From Paramesorhizobium leguminum (GTDB lineage: Bacteria; Pseudomonadota; Alphaproteobacteria; Rhizobiales; Rhizobiaceae): a DNA stretch of 64,000 nucleotides. The DNA lies in contig NZ_QJTF01000003.1 in the NCBI RefSeq assembly GCF_003217235.1, positions 1-64,000 on the forward strand, in the 5' to 3' direction. Under the pieces are notes generated by a model, which saw only the letters and a list, made by a program, of their open reading frames with translations, was not told the origin of the DNA and did no database searches. The translations under genes and the position numbers were made by a program. The first letter of the stretch is position 1. Each line of letters begins with the position of its first letter. Below are positions 25,808 to 35,044 of the stretch, piece by piece.

Positions 25808-26554
25808 ATGGATTTCATTATTCTCGTGCTCGCCGGGCTTGGCGCGGGCGCGCTTAATGCTGTTGCGGGCGGCGGTACGTTTCTTTCGTTTCCGGCATTG
25901 GTCTATGTCGGCGTGCCCCACATTCCGGCGAATGCCACCGCTACCCTCGCCGCCCTGCCCGGCTATATCGGCAGCACGTGGGGGTACCGCAACGATATTC
26001 GTAAGGAGGGCCCGGTCGGCCTCTATGCCATGGTCGCCATGGCCGTGCTTGGCGGACTGCTGGGCGCATTGCTGCTGCTGGTGACCCCAAAGGAGGTTTT
26101 TCTCCGCCTCGTGCCCTGGCTTCTCCTGTTCGCGACGGTGGCTTTCGCGATGGGGCCGATATTGGTTCGGCGTCTGGCCAGGCAGGGAAACGAGCTTCCG
26201 CTTCCCGTTTCGCTGGCGCTGGTCCTCGCGGTGTCCACCTATGGCGGCTATTTCAATGGCGGGCTGGGCATCATGCTGCTGGCGGCGTTCGGCCTTGTCG
26301 GTTTCACCGATTTGCATGAGATGAATGGCCTGAAAAACCTGCTTTCGAGCATCCTGTCGCTGGTTTCCGTCATCACCTATACGATAGCCGGATTGATCGA
26401 CTGGGGGTCGGTGATCGTTCTGGGCGTGGCCTGCGCGCTTGGGGGCTATCTCGGCGCATACCTGGCGCGCCGCATCACCAACATGCTGGCGCTTCGCGTC
26501 TTCATCACGCTGGTCGGCCTCGGCATGGCCGCCGCTTTCTTCTTCGCGTACTGA
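25808..26554 (+). CDS. TSUP-family (TauE/SafE) membrane transporter
   Basis: A 248-residue inner-membrane protein with about eight membrane helices from two similar halves. The first half opens LAGLGAGALNAVAGGGTFLSFPAL, the second has YGGYFNGGLGIMLLAAFGL, both TauE/SafE signatures. Family members move sulfite, sulfoacetate or other sulfur-containing anions; the substrate here is unknown. GGAGGAGG lies six bases before the ATG. No sulfonate genes are adjacent. Confidence 0.92.
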   Translation: MDFIILVLAGLGAGALNAVAGGGTFLSFPALVYVGVPHIPANATATLAALPGYIGSTWGYRNDIRKEGPVGLYAMVAMAVLGGLLGALLLLVTPKEVFLRLVPWLLLFATVAFAMGPILVRRLARQGNELPLPVSLALVLAVSTYGGYFNGGLGIMLLAAFGLVGFTDLHEMNGLKNLLSSILSLVSVITYTIAGLIDWGSVIVLGVACALGGYLGAYLARRITNMLALRVFITLVGLGMAAAFFFAY

Positions 26555-26566
26555 TACCTGCGATTT

Positions 26567-26672
26567 GCCCCTCACCCTTACCCTCTCCCCGAGAGGGAGG
26601 CATAGACGTTGCCACCTCGTCCTTCTCCCCGTTCTTTACGGGGAGAATGTGCCGGCAGGCGGATGAGGGGGC
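26567..26672. repeat. Inverted-repeat element, CCCCTCA type
   Basis: Outer ends GCCCCTCA and TGAGGGGGC enclose two hairpins (CTCTCCCCGAGAG; TTCTCCCCG...CGGGGAGAA). It fills the gap between the convergent TSUP and dctP genes and may terminate both. Confidence 0.75.
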
Positions 26673-26681
26673 ATTCCAGTT

Positions 26682-27797
26682 TTACTTGCCCGCCGCCTGC
26701 ATGGCGTAGACATAGCTGTCGAACGTATATTCGGCGACGCGGAACCATTCATAGCTCTCGTCGCGGAACTTCTTCCAGCCCGGATAGATCTTGGCCCATG
26801 CCGGGTATTTCTCGTTGTACTCGCCATAAAGCTCGAAGGTCGCCTTGTAGGCGGCGTCGAGCACGTCGCGCGGGAGCATCTTCAACTGCGCGCCCTTGGA
26901 GACGAGCGAGCGAATCGCATCCTTGTTCTTCACATCATAGAGCGTCTGCATGTTGATGTTCGCGGCCTTGCAGGCGGTGTCGAGCGCCGCCTTGTATTCA
27001 GCCGGAAGCGCCTCGTACTGAGCCGTGTTGACGAAGAAGTGGATGGTGAGACCGCCTTCCCACCAGGCCGGATAGTAGTAATACGGCGCGATCTGGTAGA
27101 AGCCGAGTTTCTCGTCATCATAAGGCCCGACCCATTCGGCCGCGTCGATGGTGCCGCGCTCCAGCGCCGGATAGATATCGCCGCCCGGAAGCTGCTGCGG
27201 AACCGCGCCGAGCTTGGCCATCACCTGCCCCGCCACGCCGGCGATGCGCATCTTCAGGCCCTTAAGGTCATCGATGCTCTTGATCTCCTTGCGATACCAG
27301 CCGCCCATCTGCGTGCCGGTCGCGCCGCCGGGAATGCCGACAACGCCATAATCGGCGAGGAAGGCATTGTAGGCTTCGTTGCCGCCGCCATGATAAAGCC
27401 AGGCATTCTGCTGGCGGGCGTTGAGGCCGAACGGAATGGTCGAGCCGATGGCGAAGGTCGGATCCTTGCCGGTGAAATAATAGCCGCAGGTGTGGGCGAT
27501 TTCGACCGTATTGGCCTTCACCGCGTCGATCGCCTGCGGCCCCGGCACGATTTCGCCGGCCTGGAACACCTGGATCTGGAACTTGCCCCCGGTCATCGCC
27601 TTCAGCGCATCGGCCATGACCACGGCGCCGCCGTAGATCGTGTCGAGATTGTTCGGGAAGCCTGATGTCAGCCGCCAGCGGATATCGGGCAGGGATTGGG
27701 CGAGCGCGGGGGTGGCAAGACCCGCGGTGGCTGTGGCAGCGGCCGCTCCAAGCGCGCCGTGCGACAGGAAACGTCTGCGATCTATATTATTGCTCAT
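26682..27797 (-). CDS. dctP: TRAP transporter substrate-binding protein, TakP-like
   Basis: A 371-residue periplasmic protein with a twin-arginine signal (DRRRFLSHGALGAAAATAT, cleaved near PALAQS). The mature sequence, with QIQVFQAGEIVPGPQAIDAV, GGWYRKEI, GGDIYPALERGTIDAAEWVG and PYDDEKLGFYQIAPYYYYPAWWEGG, resembles TakP of Rhodobacter, which binds 2-oxo acids as a dimer; that substrate is an inference. AAGGAGGAG precedes the ATG. It is last in the operon dctQ-dctM-dctP. Confidence 0.93.
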   Translation of the reverse strand: MSNNIDRRRFLSHGALGAAAATATAGLATPALAQSLPDIRWRLTSGFPNNLDTIYGGAVVMADALKAMTGGKFQIQVFQAGEIVPGPQAIDAVKANTVEIAHTCGYYFTGKDPTFAIGSTIPFGLNARQQNAWLYHGGGNEAYNAFLADYGVVGIPGGATGTQMGGWYRKEIKSIDDLKGLKMRIAGVAGQVMAKLGAVPQQLPGGDIYPALERGTIDAAEWVGPYDDEKLGFYQIAPYYYYPAWWEGGLTIHFFVNTAQYEALPAEYKAALDTACKAANINMQTLYDVKNKDAIRSLVSKGAQLKMLPRDVLDAAYKATFELYGEYNEKYPAWAKIYPGWKKFRDESYEWFRVAEYTFDSYVYAMQAAGK

Positions 27798-27855
27798 GGT
27801 TCTCCTCCTTTTGAGCGATTGATGGCCCCTCTCCGTTGAGAGGGGGATAATTGGG

Positions 27856-29439
27856 TCATGGCTGCTTCGGAGCGCCGAAGGACGGCGCGGGCGAGCCGAA
27901 CGAGGGAGCTGGCGGAGCTTCGGGGGGCTTCTCCGGTGCGGCGGGCGTTCCGAAGTCCGGGGCATTGCCGCCCGGCGCCGAGAACGGATTGGCGAACGGG
28001 TCCGCGGCGCCGCCGTCATTGCCCGGCATCGGCACATTGATATGGACGTCAGACGGGTCGATCTGCTTTGCATTCGACTTATAATGCATCACCACGCCGG
28101 GGAAAGCGATGACGGTGGCCACCATGGCAAGCTGGATGAACAGGTAGGGGATGGCTCCCATATAGATCTGCGTCGACGTCACCGGCTGGATCGTCGCGCC
28201 GGTCACCCGGTCCTTGTAGGCTCGCGTGGGCGCGACCGAGCGCAGGAAAAACAGCGAGAAGCCGAAGGGTGGATGCATGAACGAGGTCTGCATGTTGATT
28301 GCCAGCATGACGCCGAACCAGACCAGATCGATGCCGAGGGCATCCGCAACGGGCGCCAGCAGCGGGATGATGATGAAGGCCAGCTCGAAATAATCGAGGA
28401 AGAAGGCGAGGAAGAAGACCAGCAGATTGGCGACGATCAGGAAGCCGACCTCGCCGCCGGGGATCGAGGTCATCAGATGCTCGACCCAGACATGGCCGTT
28501 CACGCCGTAGAAGGTCAGCGAGAAGATGCGGGCGCCGAGCAGGATGAACAGTACGAAGGATGACAGCTTCGCGGTCGAATAGAGCGCCTGTTTGAGCAGA
28601 TCGAGGCTGAGCTTGCGATTGACGATGGCGAGCGCCAGCGCACCCACGGCCCCCATCGCGCCGCCTTCGGTGGGTGTGGCGATGCCGAGGAAGATCGTGC
28701 CGAGCACCAGAAAGATCAGCACCAGCGGCGGCACCAGAGAGGTGACGACCTTGAGCAGGAGCTTGCCGCCGCGCAGCGTCCGCGCCTCCAGCGGCAGGGC
28801 GGGCACCTTGGCGGGGCTGATGATCGCGGTGATGATAATGTAGAGGGTGTAAGCGGCGACCAGCAAGAGGCCGGGGACGAGCGCGCCCTTGTACATGTCG
28901 CCGACGGAACGTCCCAACTGGTCAGCGAGCACGATCAGCACGAGGCTGGGCGGAATGATTTGCGCCAGCGTTCCCGAAGCGGCAATCGTGCCGGCGGCGA
29001 CGCGGCGATCATAGCCGTAGCGCAGCATGATCGGCAGCGAGATGAGGCCCATCGAGATGACCGAGGCGGCGACGACGCCGGTGGTGGCGGCGAGGATCGC
29101 GCCGACGAAGATCACCGCGAAGGCAATGCCGCCACGCACCGGGCCGAACAATTGGCCGATCGTATCCAGCAGATCCTCCGCCATGCCGCTCTTCTCAAGA
29201 ATCAGCCCCATGAAGGTGAAGAACGGGATGGCGAGCAGCGTCTCGTTCGACATCTGCCCGAAGATGCGGTCTGGAATGGCCTGGAACAGCGTTGCCGGAA
29301 GCAGCCCCATTTCGATGCCGATGAAGCCGAAGACGAAGCCGACGAAGGCCAGCGAGAACGCGACCGGATAGCCGAGCAGCAGGATGACGATCAGCGCCAG
29401 GAACATGATCGGCGCAAGATTTTCCGCAAGAAATGCCAT
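27856..29439 (-). CDS. dctM: TRAP transporter large permease
   Basis: A 527-residue inner-membrane protein with about 12 helices that transports the substrate with sodium. It carries typical DctM segments (VAFSLAFVGFVFGFIG, FTFMGLILEKSGMAEDLLDTI, ATTGVVAASVISMGLISLP, GTIAASGTLAQIIPPS). The last ~55 residues are an unusual Pro/Ala/Phe/Gly tail (FANPFSAPGGNAPDFG...SFGSPAPSFGAPKQP) after the final helix, absent from most relatives. It lies 22 bases after dctQ. Confidence 0.93.
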   Translation of the reverse strand: MAFLAENLAPIMFLALIVILLLGYPVAFSLAFVGFVFGFIGIEMGLLPATLFQAIPDRIFGQMSNETLLAIPFFTFMGLILEKSGMAEDLLDTIGQLFGPVRGGIAFAVIFVGAILAATTGVVAASVISMGLISLPIMLRYGYDRRVAAGTIAASGTLAQIIPPSLVLIVLADQLGRSVGDMYKGALVPGLLLVAAYTLYIIITAIISPAKVPALPLEARTLRGGKLLLKVVTSLVPPLVLIFLVLGTIFLGIATPTEGGAMGAVGALALAIVNRKLSLDLLKQALYSTAKLSSFVLFILLGARIFSLTFYGVNGHVWVEHLMTSIPGGEVGFLIVANLLVFFLAFFLDYFELAFIIIPLLAPVADALGIDLVWFGVMLAINMQTSFMHPPFGFSLFFLRSVAPTRAYKDRVTGATIQPVTSTQIYMGAIPYLFIQLAMVATVIAFPGVVMHYKSNAKQIDPSDVHINVPMPGNDGGAADPFANPFSAPGGNAPDFGTPAAPEKPPEAPPAPSFGSPAPSFGAPKQP

Positions 29440-29461
29440 TATGTTTTCCCTCCCCTTCCGT

Positions 29462-30010
29462 TCAGAGCGCCGCAGCCGCGGCGTCGGCGTCCGCCACCGG
29501 GTCAGGCATGTCGCCGCGCAGTATGGCGATGCGCTTGATCAGTTCGGAAACGCCCTGCAGGGCAAGCAGCGCGAAGCCGATGGGAATGAGGATCCAGGCC
29601 GGCCACTGGAGAAGACCGCCTGTATTGTTGGAAACCTCGCCGGAAGCGAATTTCTGCAGGAAGACCGGCCAGGAGAGATAAACGGTGATGAGGCAGAAAG
29701 GCATGAGGAAAAAGATCGTGCCGAGAATATCGATCCAGAGCTGTGCCTTGCGCGGCAGCTTGCCATAGACGAGATCGACCTTCACATGCTCGTTACCCAG
29801 AAGCGTATAGGCCGCCGCGATGAGGAAGACCGCGGAGAACAGATACCATTGCGCTTCGAGCCAGGCATTGGAACTCAGTGAAAACGCCTTCCGCGTCACG
29901 GCATTGATGGCGCTGATCAAAATGGCCGCCAGCAGCAGCCATGAGATCGCCTTGCCGATAAATGTATTGGCGGAATCGATGGCGCGCGACAGCGCCAGCA
30001 AAGATGTCAT
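29462..30010 (-). CDS. dctQ: TRAP transporter small permease
   Basis: A 182-residue membrane protein with four helices (residues ~20-42, 55-75, 97-117, 142-165). The conserved WLEAQWYLFSAVFLIAAAYTLLGNEHVKVDLVY region is DctQ-specific. GGGAGGAT precedes the ATG at 30010; a TTG 36 codons upstream has no family support. First gene of the TRAP operon; its promoter must lie in the ~240-base divergent gap shared with the copper ATPase. Confidence 0.9.
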   Translation of the reverse strand: MTSLLALSRAIDSANTFIGKAISWLLLAAILISAINAVTRKAFSLSSNAWLEAQWYLFSAVFLIAAAYTLLGNEHVKVDLVYGKLPRKAQLWIDILGTIFFLMPFCLITVYLSWPVFLQKFASGEVSNNTGGLLQWPAWILIPIGFALLALQGVSELIKRIAILRGDMPDPVADADAAAAAL

Positions 30011-30185
30011 GCTATCCTCCCTCAATGCGGAACCGCGCGCTCCTCGACGCACCAGCGGTCCACCCCATCCCGATATCAAGGTTATCAGCGCTTCGACAAG
30101 CCTCAAGCGAAGATTCAACGAAAATTTCAGATTATGCCGGAAACTATGGACCGGGAGCGCGTTGAGGCTTGAACCGCCCGCCCTC

Positions 30186-30216
30186 TTGACCTTCCCACGA
30201 TGGGAAGCCCTACCTT
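30186..30216 (+). promoter_or_regulatory. MerR/CueR-type promoter of the copper ATPase
   Basis: TTGACC and TACCTT are separated by 19 bases, the long spacer typical of MerR-family promoters. The spacer contains the dyad CTTCCC ACGAT GGGAAG, similar to CueR operators. It lies 33 bases before the ATG of the ATPase. Confidence 0.75.
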
Positions 30217-30248
30217 GGCCTCAATCAGGATAACGGAAGGGTAGAATC

Positions 30249-32603
30249 ATGGCTGATTGCTGCAAACATCATGGGCATGACCATCATCAAAAGGCGACCG
30301 TCGAAGAGGCGCTCGCGCGCGATCCCGTCTGCGGAATGAGCGTCGATCCCAACGCGGGAAAACCTTCGACGGAATATGAGGGAACGCTGTTCCACTTCTG
30401 CTCCGCCGGCTGCAAGACGAAATTCGAGGCCGATCCGGAACGCTATTTGAGCGACAAGCCAAGGGCAGAGGAACCGGCCAAGCCGGGCACACTCTACACC
30501 TGCCCGATGCACCCGGAAATCGTCCGCGACAAGCCCGGCTCCTGCCCGCTTTGCGGCATGGCGTTGGAGCCCATGGGCGTTCCCACCGGCGACGAGGGGC
30601 CAAATCCTGAACTCATCGATTTCACCCATCGTCTTTGGGTTAGCGCCGTCTGCGCAATCCCGCTGCTGATCCTCACCATGGGGCCAATGTTCGGCCTTCC
30701 CGTTCGCGAGTGGATCGGCGAGCGCACCGCCGCGTGGGCCGAACTCATCCTCGCCACCCCGGTGGTGCTCTGGGCCGCCCTGCCCTTCTTCAAGCGCGGC
30801 TGGGATTCCATCGTCAATCGAAGCCCGAATATGTGGACGCTGATCTCCATCGGCGTGGGGACCGCTTATATCTATAGCGTCGTGGCGACGCTTTTCCCCG
30901 ACATATTCCCCCACTCCTTCCGTGGACACGGCGGCTCGGTACCTGTTTATTTCGAGGCGGCGGCGGTTATCGTGGCGCTCGTCTTCCTGGGACAGGTGCT
31001 GGAGCTAAAAGCGCGCGAGCGCACCGGATCGGCCATCCGCGCCCTACTCGACCTCGCCCCCAAAACCGCCCGCCGCATAAGCAAGGACGGAACGGAAACC
31101 GATATCCCGCTTGATGAGGTGCATACAGGAGACAAGCTCCGCATCCGTCCGGGTGATTCCGTTCCGGTCGATGGCGTCGTGCTCGAAGGCCGCTCCTCCA
31201 TCGATGAATCCATGATCACAGGCGAGCCGGTTCCAGTCGAGAAGACGGAAGGCGACAAGGTAACGGGGGGTACGCTCAACAAGAACGGCTCCCTCATCAT
31301 GCGGGCCGAAAAGGTCGGCGCGGAAACCATGCTGTCGCAGATCGTCGAGATGGTGGCGAAGGCGCAGCGCTCCCGCGCGCCCATTCAGGGCCTGGCCGAT
31401 GCCGTCTCCTTCTATTTCGTACCGGCGGTGGTTCTCGCCGCCCTCCTCGCCTTTGGCGCATGGTCGCTGTTCGGCCCTGAACCCAGCATGGTCCATGCCA
31501 TCGTCTCCGCCGTCTCGGTCCTGATCATCGCCTGCCCCTGTGCGCTCGGTCTTGCGACGCCCATGTCGGTGATGACCGCCACCGGACGCGGCGCGCAAGC
31601 GGGTGTTCTGGTGAAGGATGCCGAAGCGCTGGAACGCTTCGCCAAGGTGGACACGATCATCGTCGACAAGACCGGTACGCTGACCGAAGGCAGGCCAAAG
31701 CTTACCGACGTCATCGCCCTGCCCGGTTTCAAGGAGGACGAGTTGCTTTCCCTCGCCGCCAGCCTCGAACGCGGCTCGGAACATCCGCTCGCCGAGGCGA
31801 TTGTCGAGGGCGCCAATGCGCGCGGGCTGAAGCTTAAGGAGACAAGCGAATTCGACGCCGTCACCGGCAAGGGCGTCCGTGGTGAAATCGCGGGCAAAGC
31901 TGTGGCCCTTGGCAATGCGGCGATGATGGAGGCGCTGAGCCTCCCCCTCACCTCCCTCAAGGATCAAGCCGACAAGCTGCGCTCAAGCGGCAAGACGGCG
32001 ATGTACGTCGCTGTCGACGGCAAGCTCGCCGGTCTTGTTGCAGTGGCCGACCCGATCAAGGCAAGCGCGGCGGACGCGATCCGGCAGCTGCACGCCTTGG
32101 GCCTCAAGATCATCATGGCGACCGGTGATGAGGAACGCACGGCAAAGGCCGTCGCGAAAAAGCTTGGGATCGATGAAGTGCGGGCCGGAATCCTTCCGGA
32201 AGGCAAGAAGACGCTTGTCGATGAATTGCAGGCCAAGGGCGCGAAGGTGGCCATGGCCGGCGACGGCGTCAACGACGCCCCGGCCCTCGCCGCCGCCTAT
32301 GTCGGCATCGCCATGGGAACCGGCGCGGATGTCGCTATGGAAAGCGCAGGCATCACGCTCGTGAAAGGCGATTTAGGGGGTATCGTCCGCGCCCGCCATC
32401 TGGCGGAAGCGACCATCAGCAACATCAAGCAAAACCTGTTCTTCGCCTTCATCTACAACGTGCTGGGCGTGCCCATCGCAGCGGGCGTGCTTTACCCCAT
32501 CTTCGGCATCGTGCTCTCGCCAATGCTCGCGGCGGCGGCCATGAGCCTGTCATCGGTCTCGGTGATTGGGAATGCACTGAGGCTGCGGACGGTGAGGTTG
32601 TGA
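30249..32603 (+). CDS. copA: Copper-translocating P1B-type ATPase
   Basis: A 784-residue ATPase exporting copper (or silver). The N-terminus is unusual for classical CopA: a Cys/His-rich start ([15 protein letters not shown]), a YHS domain at ~24-65 (DPVCGMSVD...FHFCSAGC) and a heavy-metal-binding domain at ~82-105 (YTCPMHPEI...[11 protein letters not shown]), instead of a GMTCxxC domain. The core has [20 protein letters not shown] (membrane CPC, ~426-430), DKTGTLTEG (~473) and [20 protein letters not shown] precedes the ATG. The promoter supports copper induction. Confidence 0.94.
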   Translation: MADCCKHHGHDHHQKATVEEALARDPVCGMSVDPNAGKPSTEYEGTLFHFCSAGCKTKFEADPERYLSDKPRAEEPAKPGTLYTCPMHPEIVRDKPGSCPLCGMALEPMGVPTGDEGPNPELIDFTHRLWVSAVCAIPLLILTMGPMFGLPVREWIGERTAAWAELILATPVVLWAALPFFKRGWDSIVNRSPNMWTLISIGVGTAYIYSVVATLFPDIFPHSFRGHGGSVPVYFEAAAVIVALVFLGQVLELKARERTGSAIRALLDLAPKTARRISKDGTETDIPLDEVHTGDKLRIRPGDSVPVDGVVLEGRSSIDESMITGEPVPVEKTEGDKVTGGTLNKNGSLIMRAEKVGAETMLSQIVEMVAKAQRSRAPIQGLADAVSFYFVPAVVLAALLAFGAWSLFGPEPSMVHAIVSAVSVLIIACPCALGLATPMSVMTATGRGAQAGVLVKDAEALERFAKVDTIIVDKTGTLTEGRPKLTDVIALPGFKEDELLSLAASLERGSEHPLAEAIVEGANARGLKLKETSEFDAVTGKGVRGEIAGKAVALGNAAMMEALSLPLTSLKDQADKLRSSGKTAMYVAVDGKLAGLVAVADPIKASAADAIRQLHALGLKIIMATGDEERTAKAVAKKLGIDEVRAGILPEGKKTLVDELQAKGAKVAMAGDGVNDAPALAAAYVGIAMGTGADVAMESAGITLVKGDLGGIVRARHLAEATISNIKQNLFFAFIYNVLGVPIAAGVLYPIFGIVLSPMLAAAAMSLSSVSVIGNALRLRTVRL

Positions 32604-33499
32604 GCATCATGCTGAATGCAGGCAAACCCATAGTGATCGATGTTCCCCTCGTCCGTGATCTCATAGCGAGGCAGTACCCCCAATGGGCGGATATGCCAAT
32701 AGAATTGGTCGAGCCGGGCGGGTGGGATAACCGTACCTTCCGGCTCGGCGAGACCATGTCGGTTCGCCTGCCAAGTAGCGCCGCCTATGCTGCTCAAGTG
32801 GAGAAGGAGCATCGCTGGCTGCCCGCGCTTGCGCCACACCTGCCATTGCCTATCCCACAACCGCTGGCACAGGGAGCGCCTGATACTCGCTACCCTTGGC
32901 CATGGTCCGTTTATCGCTGGCTGGAAGGCAGACCCGCCAGCGATGGCGGGGTTTCCGACCTCATCGAGTTTGCCCACGCGCTTGCTGCATTTCTCGCGGC
33001 GCTTTACCGGATCGAGGTTACTCCCGACGCGCCGCGACCCGGCGTCCATAATTTCCATCGCGGCGGCGATCTTCGCATCTATGACGGTGAAACCCGTTCC
33101 GCGCTCGCAACCCTGCGGGAGCGCATCGACACGGGCGCCGCTGAAGAAATTTGGACAGCCGCTCTCGCCTCCTGCTGGCAAGGCGCACCCGTCTGGGTGC
33201 ATGGCGACGTGGCGGCAGGCAATCTGCTTGTCGAACATGGCAAGCTTTGCGCAGTCATAGATTTTGGCAGTTCCGCCGTGGGTGATCCGGCTTGCGATCT
33301 CGTGGTCGCGTGGACGTTTTTCTCAGGCGAGAGCCGGAAGGCGTTCCGCACTGCGCTTCCACTCGACGAAGCCACTTGGAGGCGCGCAAGAGGCTGGGCG
33401 CTGTGGAAAGCACTGATCACCGTCAGCGGACACGACAAAAACCAGCGCGAAGCCGCGAAATCATGGCAGGTGATAGATGCGATATTGGATGAGCGTTAA
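32600..33499 (+). CDS. Aminoglycoside phosphotransferase-like (APH/ChoK) kinase
   Basis: A 299-residue kinase-like protein. The catalytic loop [14 protein letters not shown] (HxDxxxxN) and the metal-binding [18 protein letters not shown] are intact. The N-terminal [24 protein letters not shown] resembles the nucleotide-binding lobe of APH-family proteins annotated as aminoglycoside kinases, but members act on many small molecules and resistance cannot be claimed. The GTG at 32600 overlaps the copA stop; an ATG at 32609 is an alternative. Confidence 0.85.
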   Translation: MSIMLNAGKPIVIDVPLVRDLIARQYPQWADMPIELVEPGGWDNRTFRLGETMSVRLPSSAAYAAQVEKEHRWLPALAPHLPLPIPQPLAQGAPDTRYPWPWSVYRWLEGRPASDGGVSDLIEFAHALAAFLAALYRIEVTPDAPRPGVHNFHRGGDLRIYDGETRSALATLRERIDTGAAEEIWTAALASCWQGAPVWVHGDVAAGNLLVEHGKLCAVIDFGSSAVGDPACDLVVAWTFFSGESRKAFRTALPLDEATWRRARGWALWKALITVSGHDKNQREAAKSWQVIDAILDER

Positions 33500-33580
33500 C
33501 CAAAATGGGGTTTATGTCAAATATTGGCATTGGCACTATTATGCAGATGAATCCTCCGTACTCCTTAAGGAAGGTAAGTC

Positions 33581-33751
33581 ATGACCAGCAGCCTGGAGGT
33601 GAGCTTGCCCGATGGCGTGGCGCGCATACAAGACCGCCACTATGCCATTCGTTCCCTTCTGCGGGCAGAGGAAGAATTCCGGCGCGGCGAGATGTTACCC
33701 CTATCGGCATTGGATGCCGTCGATGCCGAATTGGAAGAAGAGCTACGTTAG
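33581..33751 (+). CDS. Short ParD-like antitoxin, orphan remnant
   Basis: A 56-residue frame beginning MTSSLEVSLPDGVARIQDRH and ending LDAVDAELEEELR, with AAGGAAGG five bases before the ATG. The SLPD start and the IRSLLRAEEEFRRG helix resemble ParD ribbon-helix-helix antitoxins, but about 15-20 residues between them are missing relative to the family, and no ParE toxin follows; a palindromic repeat begins 30 bases downstream. It is probably a decayed toxin-antitoxin locus, although the strong ribosome site suggests it is still translated. Confidence 0.55.
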   Translation: MTSSLEVSLPDGVARIQDRHYAIRSLLRAEEEFRRGEMLPLSALDAVDAELEEELR

Positions 33752-33780
33752 CGGTTCTTGTTTTGATGGAATCGCCAAGC

Positions 33781-33926
33781 GCCCTCGCCCTTCGAGGCTT
33801 CGTTCCGCTTCGCTTCACTACGCACCTCAGGATGAGGGCTACTGCAGCGATGCAACCCTTCACCCTCATGGTGAGGTGCGGAGCGAAGCGGAGCCTCGAA
33901 CCACGGGGGTGAAGGGCGCACAGTTG
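33781..33926. repeat. ~145-bp nested inverted repeat, copy A
   Basis: Outer ends with TTCGAGGCTTCG and GAGCCTCGAACCACG, inner arms CACCTCAGGATGAGGG and CCCTCATGGTGAGGTG. Copies B (46391-46527) and C (54847-54990) share both arm pairs. Homology with copy B extends on one side through CGCACAGTTGTTTCC. Confidence 0.85.
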
Positions 33927-33985
33927 TTTCCGTGTAAATATGAAATGCTCTAGAAGCCCTTCACGTCCGAATGAAAACTTTCTCC

Positions 33986-34906
33986 TCAAACGGTTTCCCT
34001 CAGTATCCCCGCCAGGGCCGCCTGCACCCGTTCCCGCACCTCCGTCGATAATGGCAATATCGGGCGCGGCGGTTCGGCTTTGCTCAGGCCCAAAAGATCG
34101 GCGATGACATACATCACGCGGAAACTGCCAAACTCCTTGAATAATGCCCACAATGGCTCAAAAGCACCGTTGATACGCTGAGCTTCGACTGCATCGCCCG
34201 TTTGCGCCGCGCGTGTCAGCTTCAGCGCTGGTCCGGGCAGAAGCCCGGCCACGACGCTAAACCACGCATCGCAGCCTGCCAGCAGCGCGTCCGCCGCACC
34301 CCAATCGCCGCTATAGCCGATTGCGAAACCGTCCGGCGTGATCGCCCGCAGACGGGCCAATTCGTCCTTGAAGTTTCCGCCCGGCGGCAAGGGCATTTTC
34401 ACGGCAACAATGTTCGGCACATGCGACAGTCGCGCAATCAACGCCTCGCTGAAGCTGAACTTGGTGGTGCCCGGATTGTTGTAAATGCACAATGGAAGCT
34501 CGGTGACGGACGCCACTGCCACAAAATGCTGGAAAACCTCCTCCTCGGTCAATGGCGTGTACGATACCGGCGCGAGCAACAGGCCATCCGCCCCGGCGCT
34601 CGCCGCATCCTGCGCCAGCCCTTGCGCCTCGTCCGTTCTCAGCGCCCCGACCCCAACGATAACAGGCGTCCTGCCCCCTACCCTGTTTACGGTCATCTCC
34701 ACCGCGCGCCGCCGTTCGGCGCGAGTGAGAAAAGCGTACCCTCCGGTACTGCCGAGCAGCCCGATAGAGTCCACCCCCGCCTCATGAAGGCGGTCAAGGA
34801 TGGCGCCAAGCTCGTCCGCCTGGACATGGCCCTCCGCATCGGTAGGCGTCAGCGGGAAGGCGGAAAGGCCGCGAAACAGGTTCAAGCTGATGTTCCCTAT
34901 GTTCAA
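33986..34906 (-). CDS. Dihydrodipicolinate synthase-family aldolase
   Basis: A 306-residue TIM-barrel protein of the DHDPS/N-acetylneuraminate lyase family. The Schiff-base lysine is in NIVAVKMPLP and the conserved tyrosine in LCIYNNPGTT. The DapA signature GTTGE is replaced by GSTGG (GLLGSTGGYAFL), so it is probably not the lysine-biosynthesis enzyme but an aldolase or dehydratase for another 2-oxo acid. It is divergent from the SLC13-type transporter gene, which might carry its substrate; that is inference. Confidence 0.86.
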   Translation of the reverse strand: MNIGNISLNLFRGLSAFPLTPTDAEGHVQADELGAILDRLHEAGVDSIGLLGSTGGYAFLTRAERRRAVEMTVNRVGGRTPVIVGVGALRTDEAQGLAQDAASAGADGLLLAPVSYTPLTEEEVFQHFVAVASVTELPLCIYNNPGTTKFSFSEALIARLSHVPNIVAVKMPLPPGGNFKDELARLRAITPDGFAIGYSGDWGAADALLAGCDAWFSVVAGLLPGPALKLTRAAQTGDAVEAQRINGAFEPLWALFKEFGSFRVMYVIADLLGLSKAEPPRPILPLSTEVRERVQAALAGILRETV

Positions 34907-35044
34907 TCAAGTTTCCGCGAAATTATCCGCTGGGGCCAATCACTGCAATACCTGCAACTTCGGCTATGCGATTGCGTCCGGGCCGGATATCATGCTGCTA
35001 AAGTAGCGGATCGCATGTTTAGAGTCTCAGAGAGGAGCGAAAAC

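Noticed and set aside
32600-33499. Aminoglycoside resistance gene
   Set aside because: Only the general APH/choline-kinase fold is evident; the family covers many small-molecule kinases and no resistance-enzyme-specific motif was recognised.
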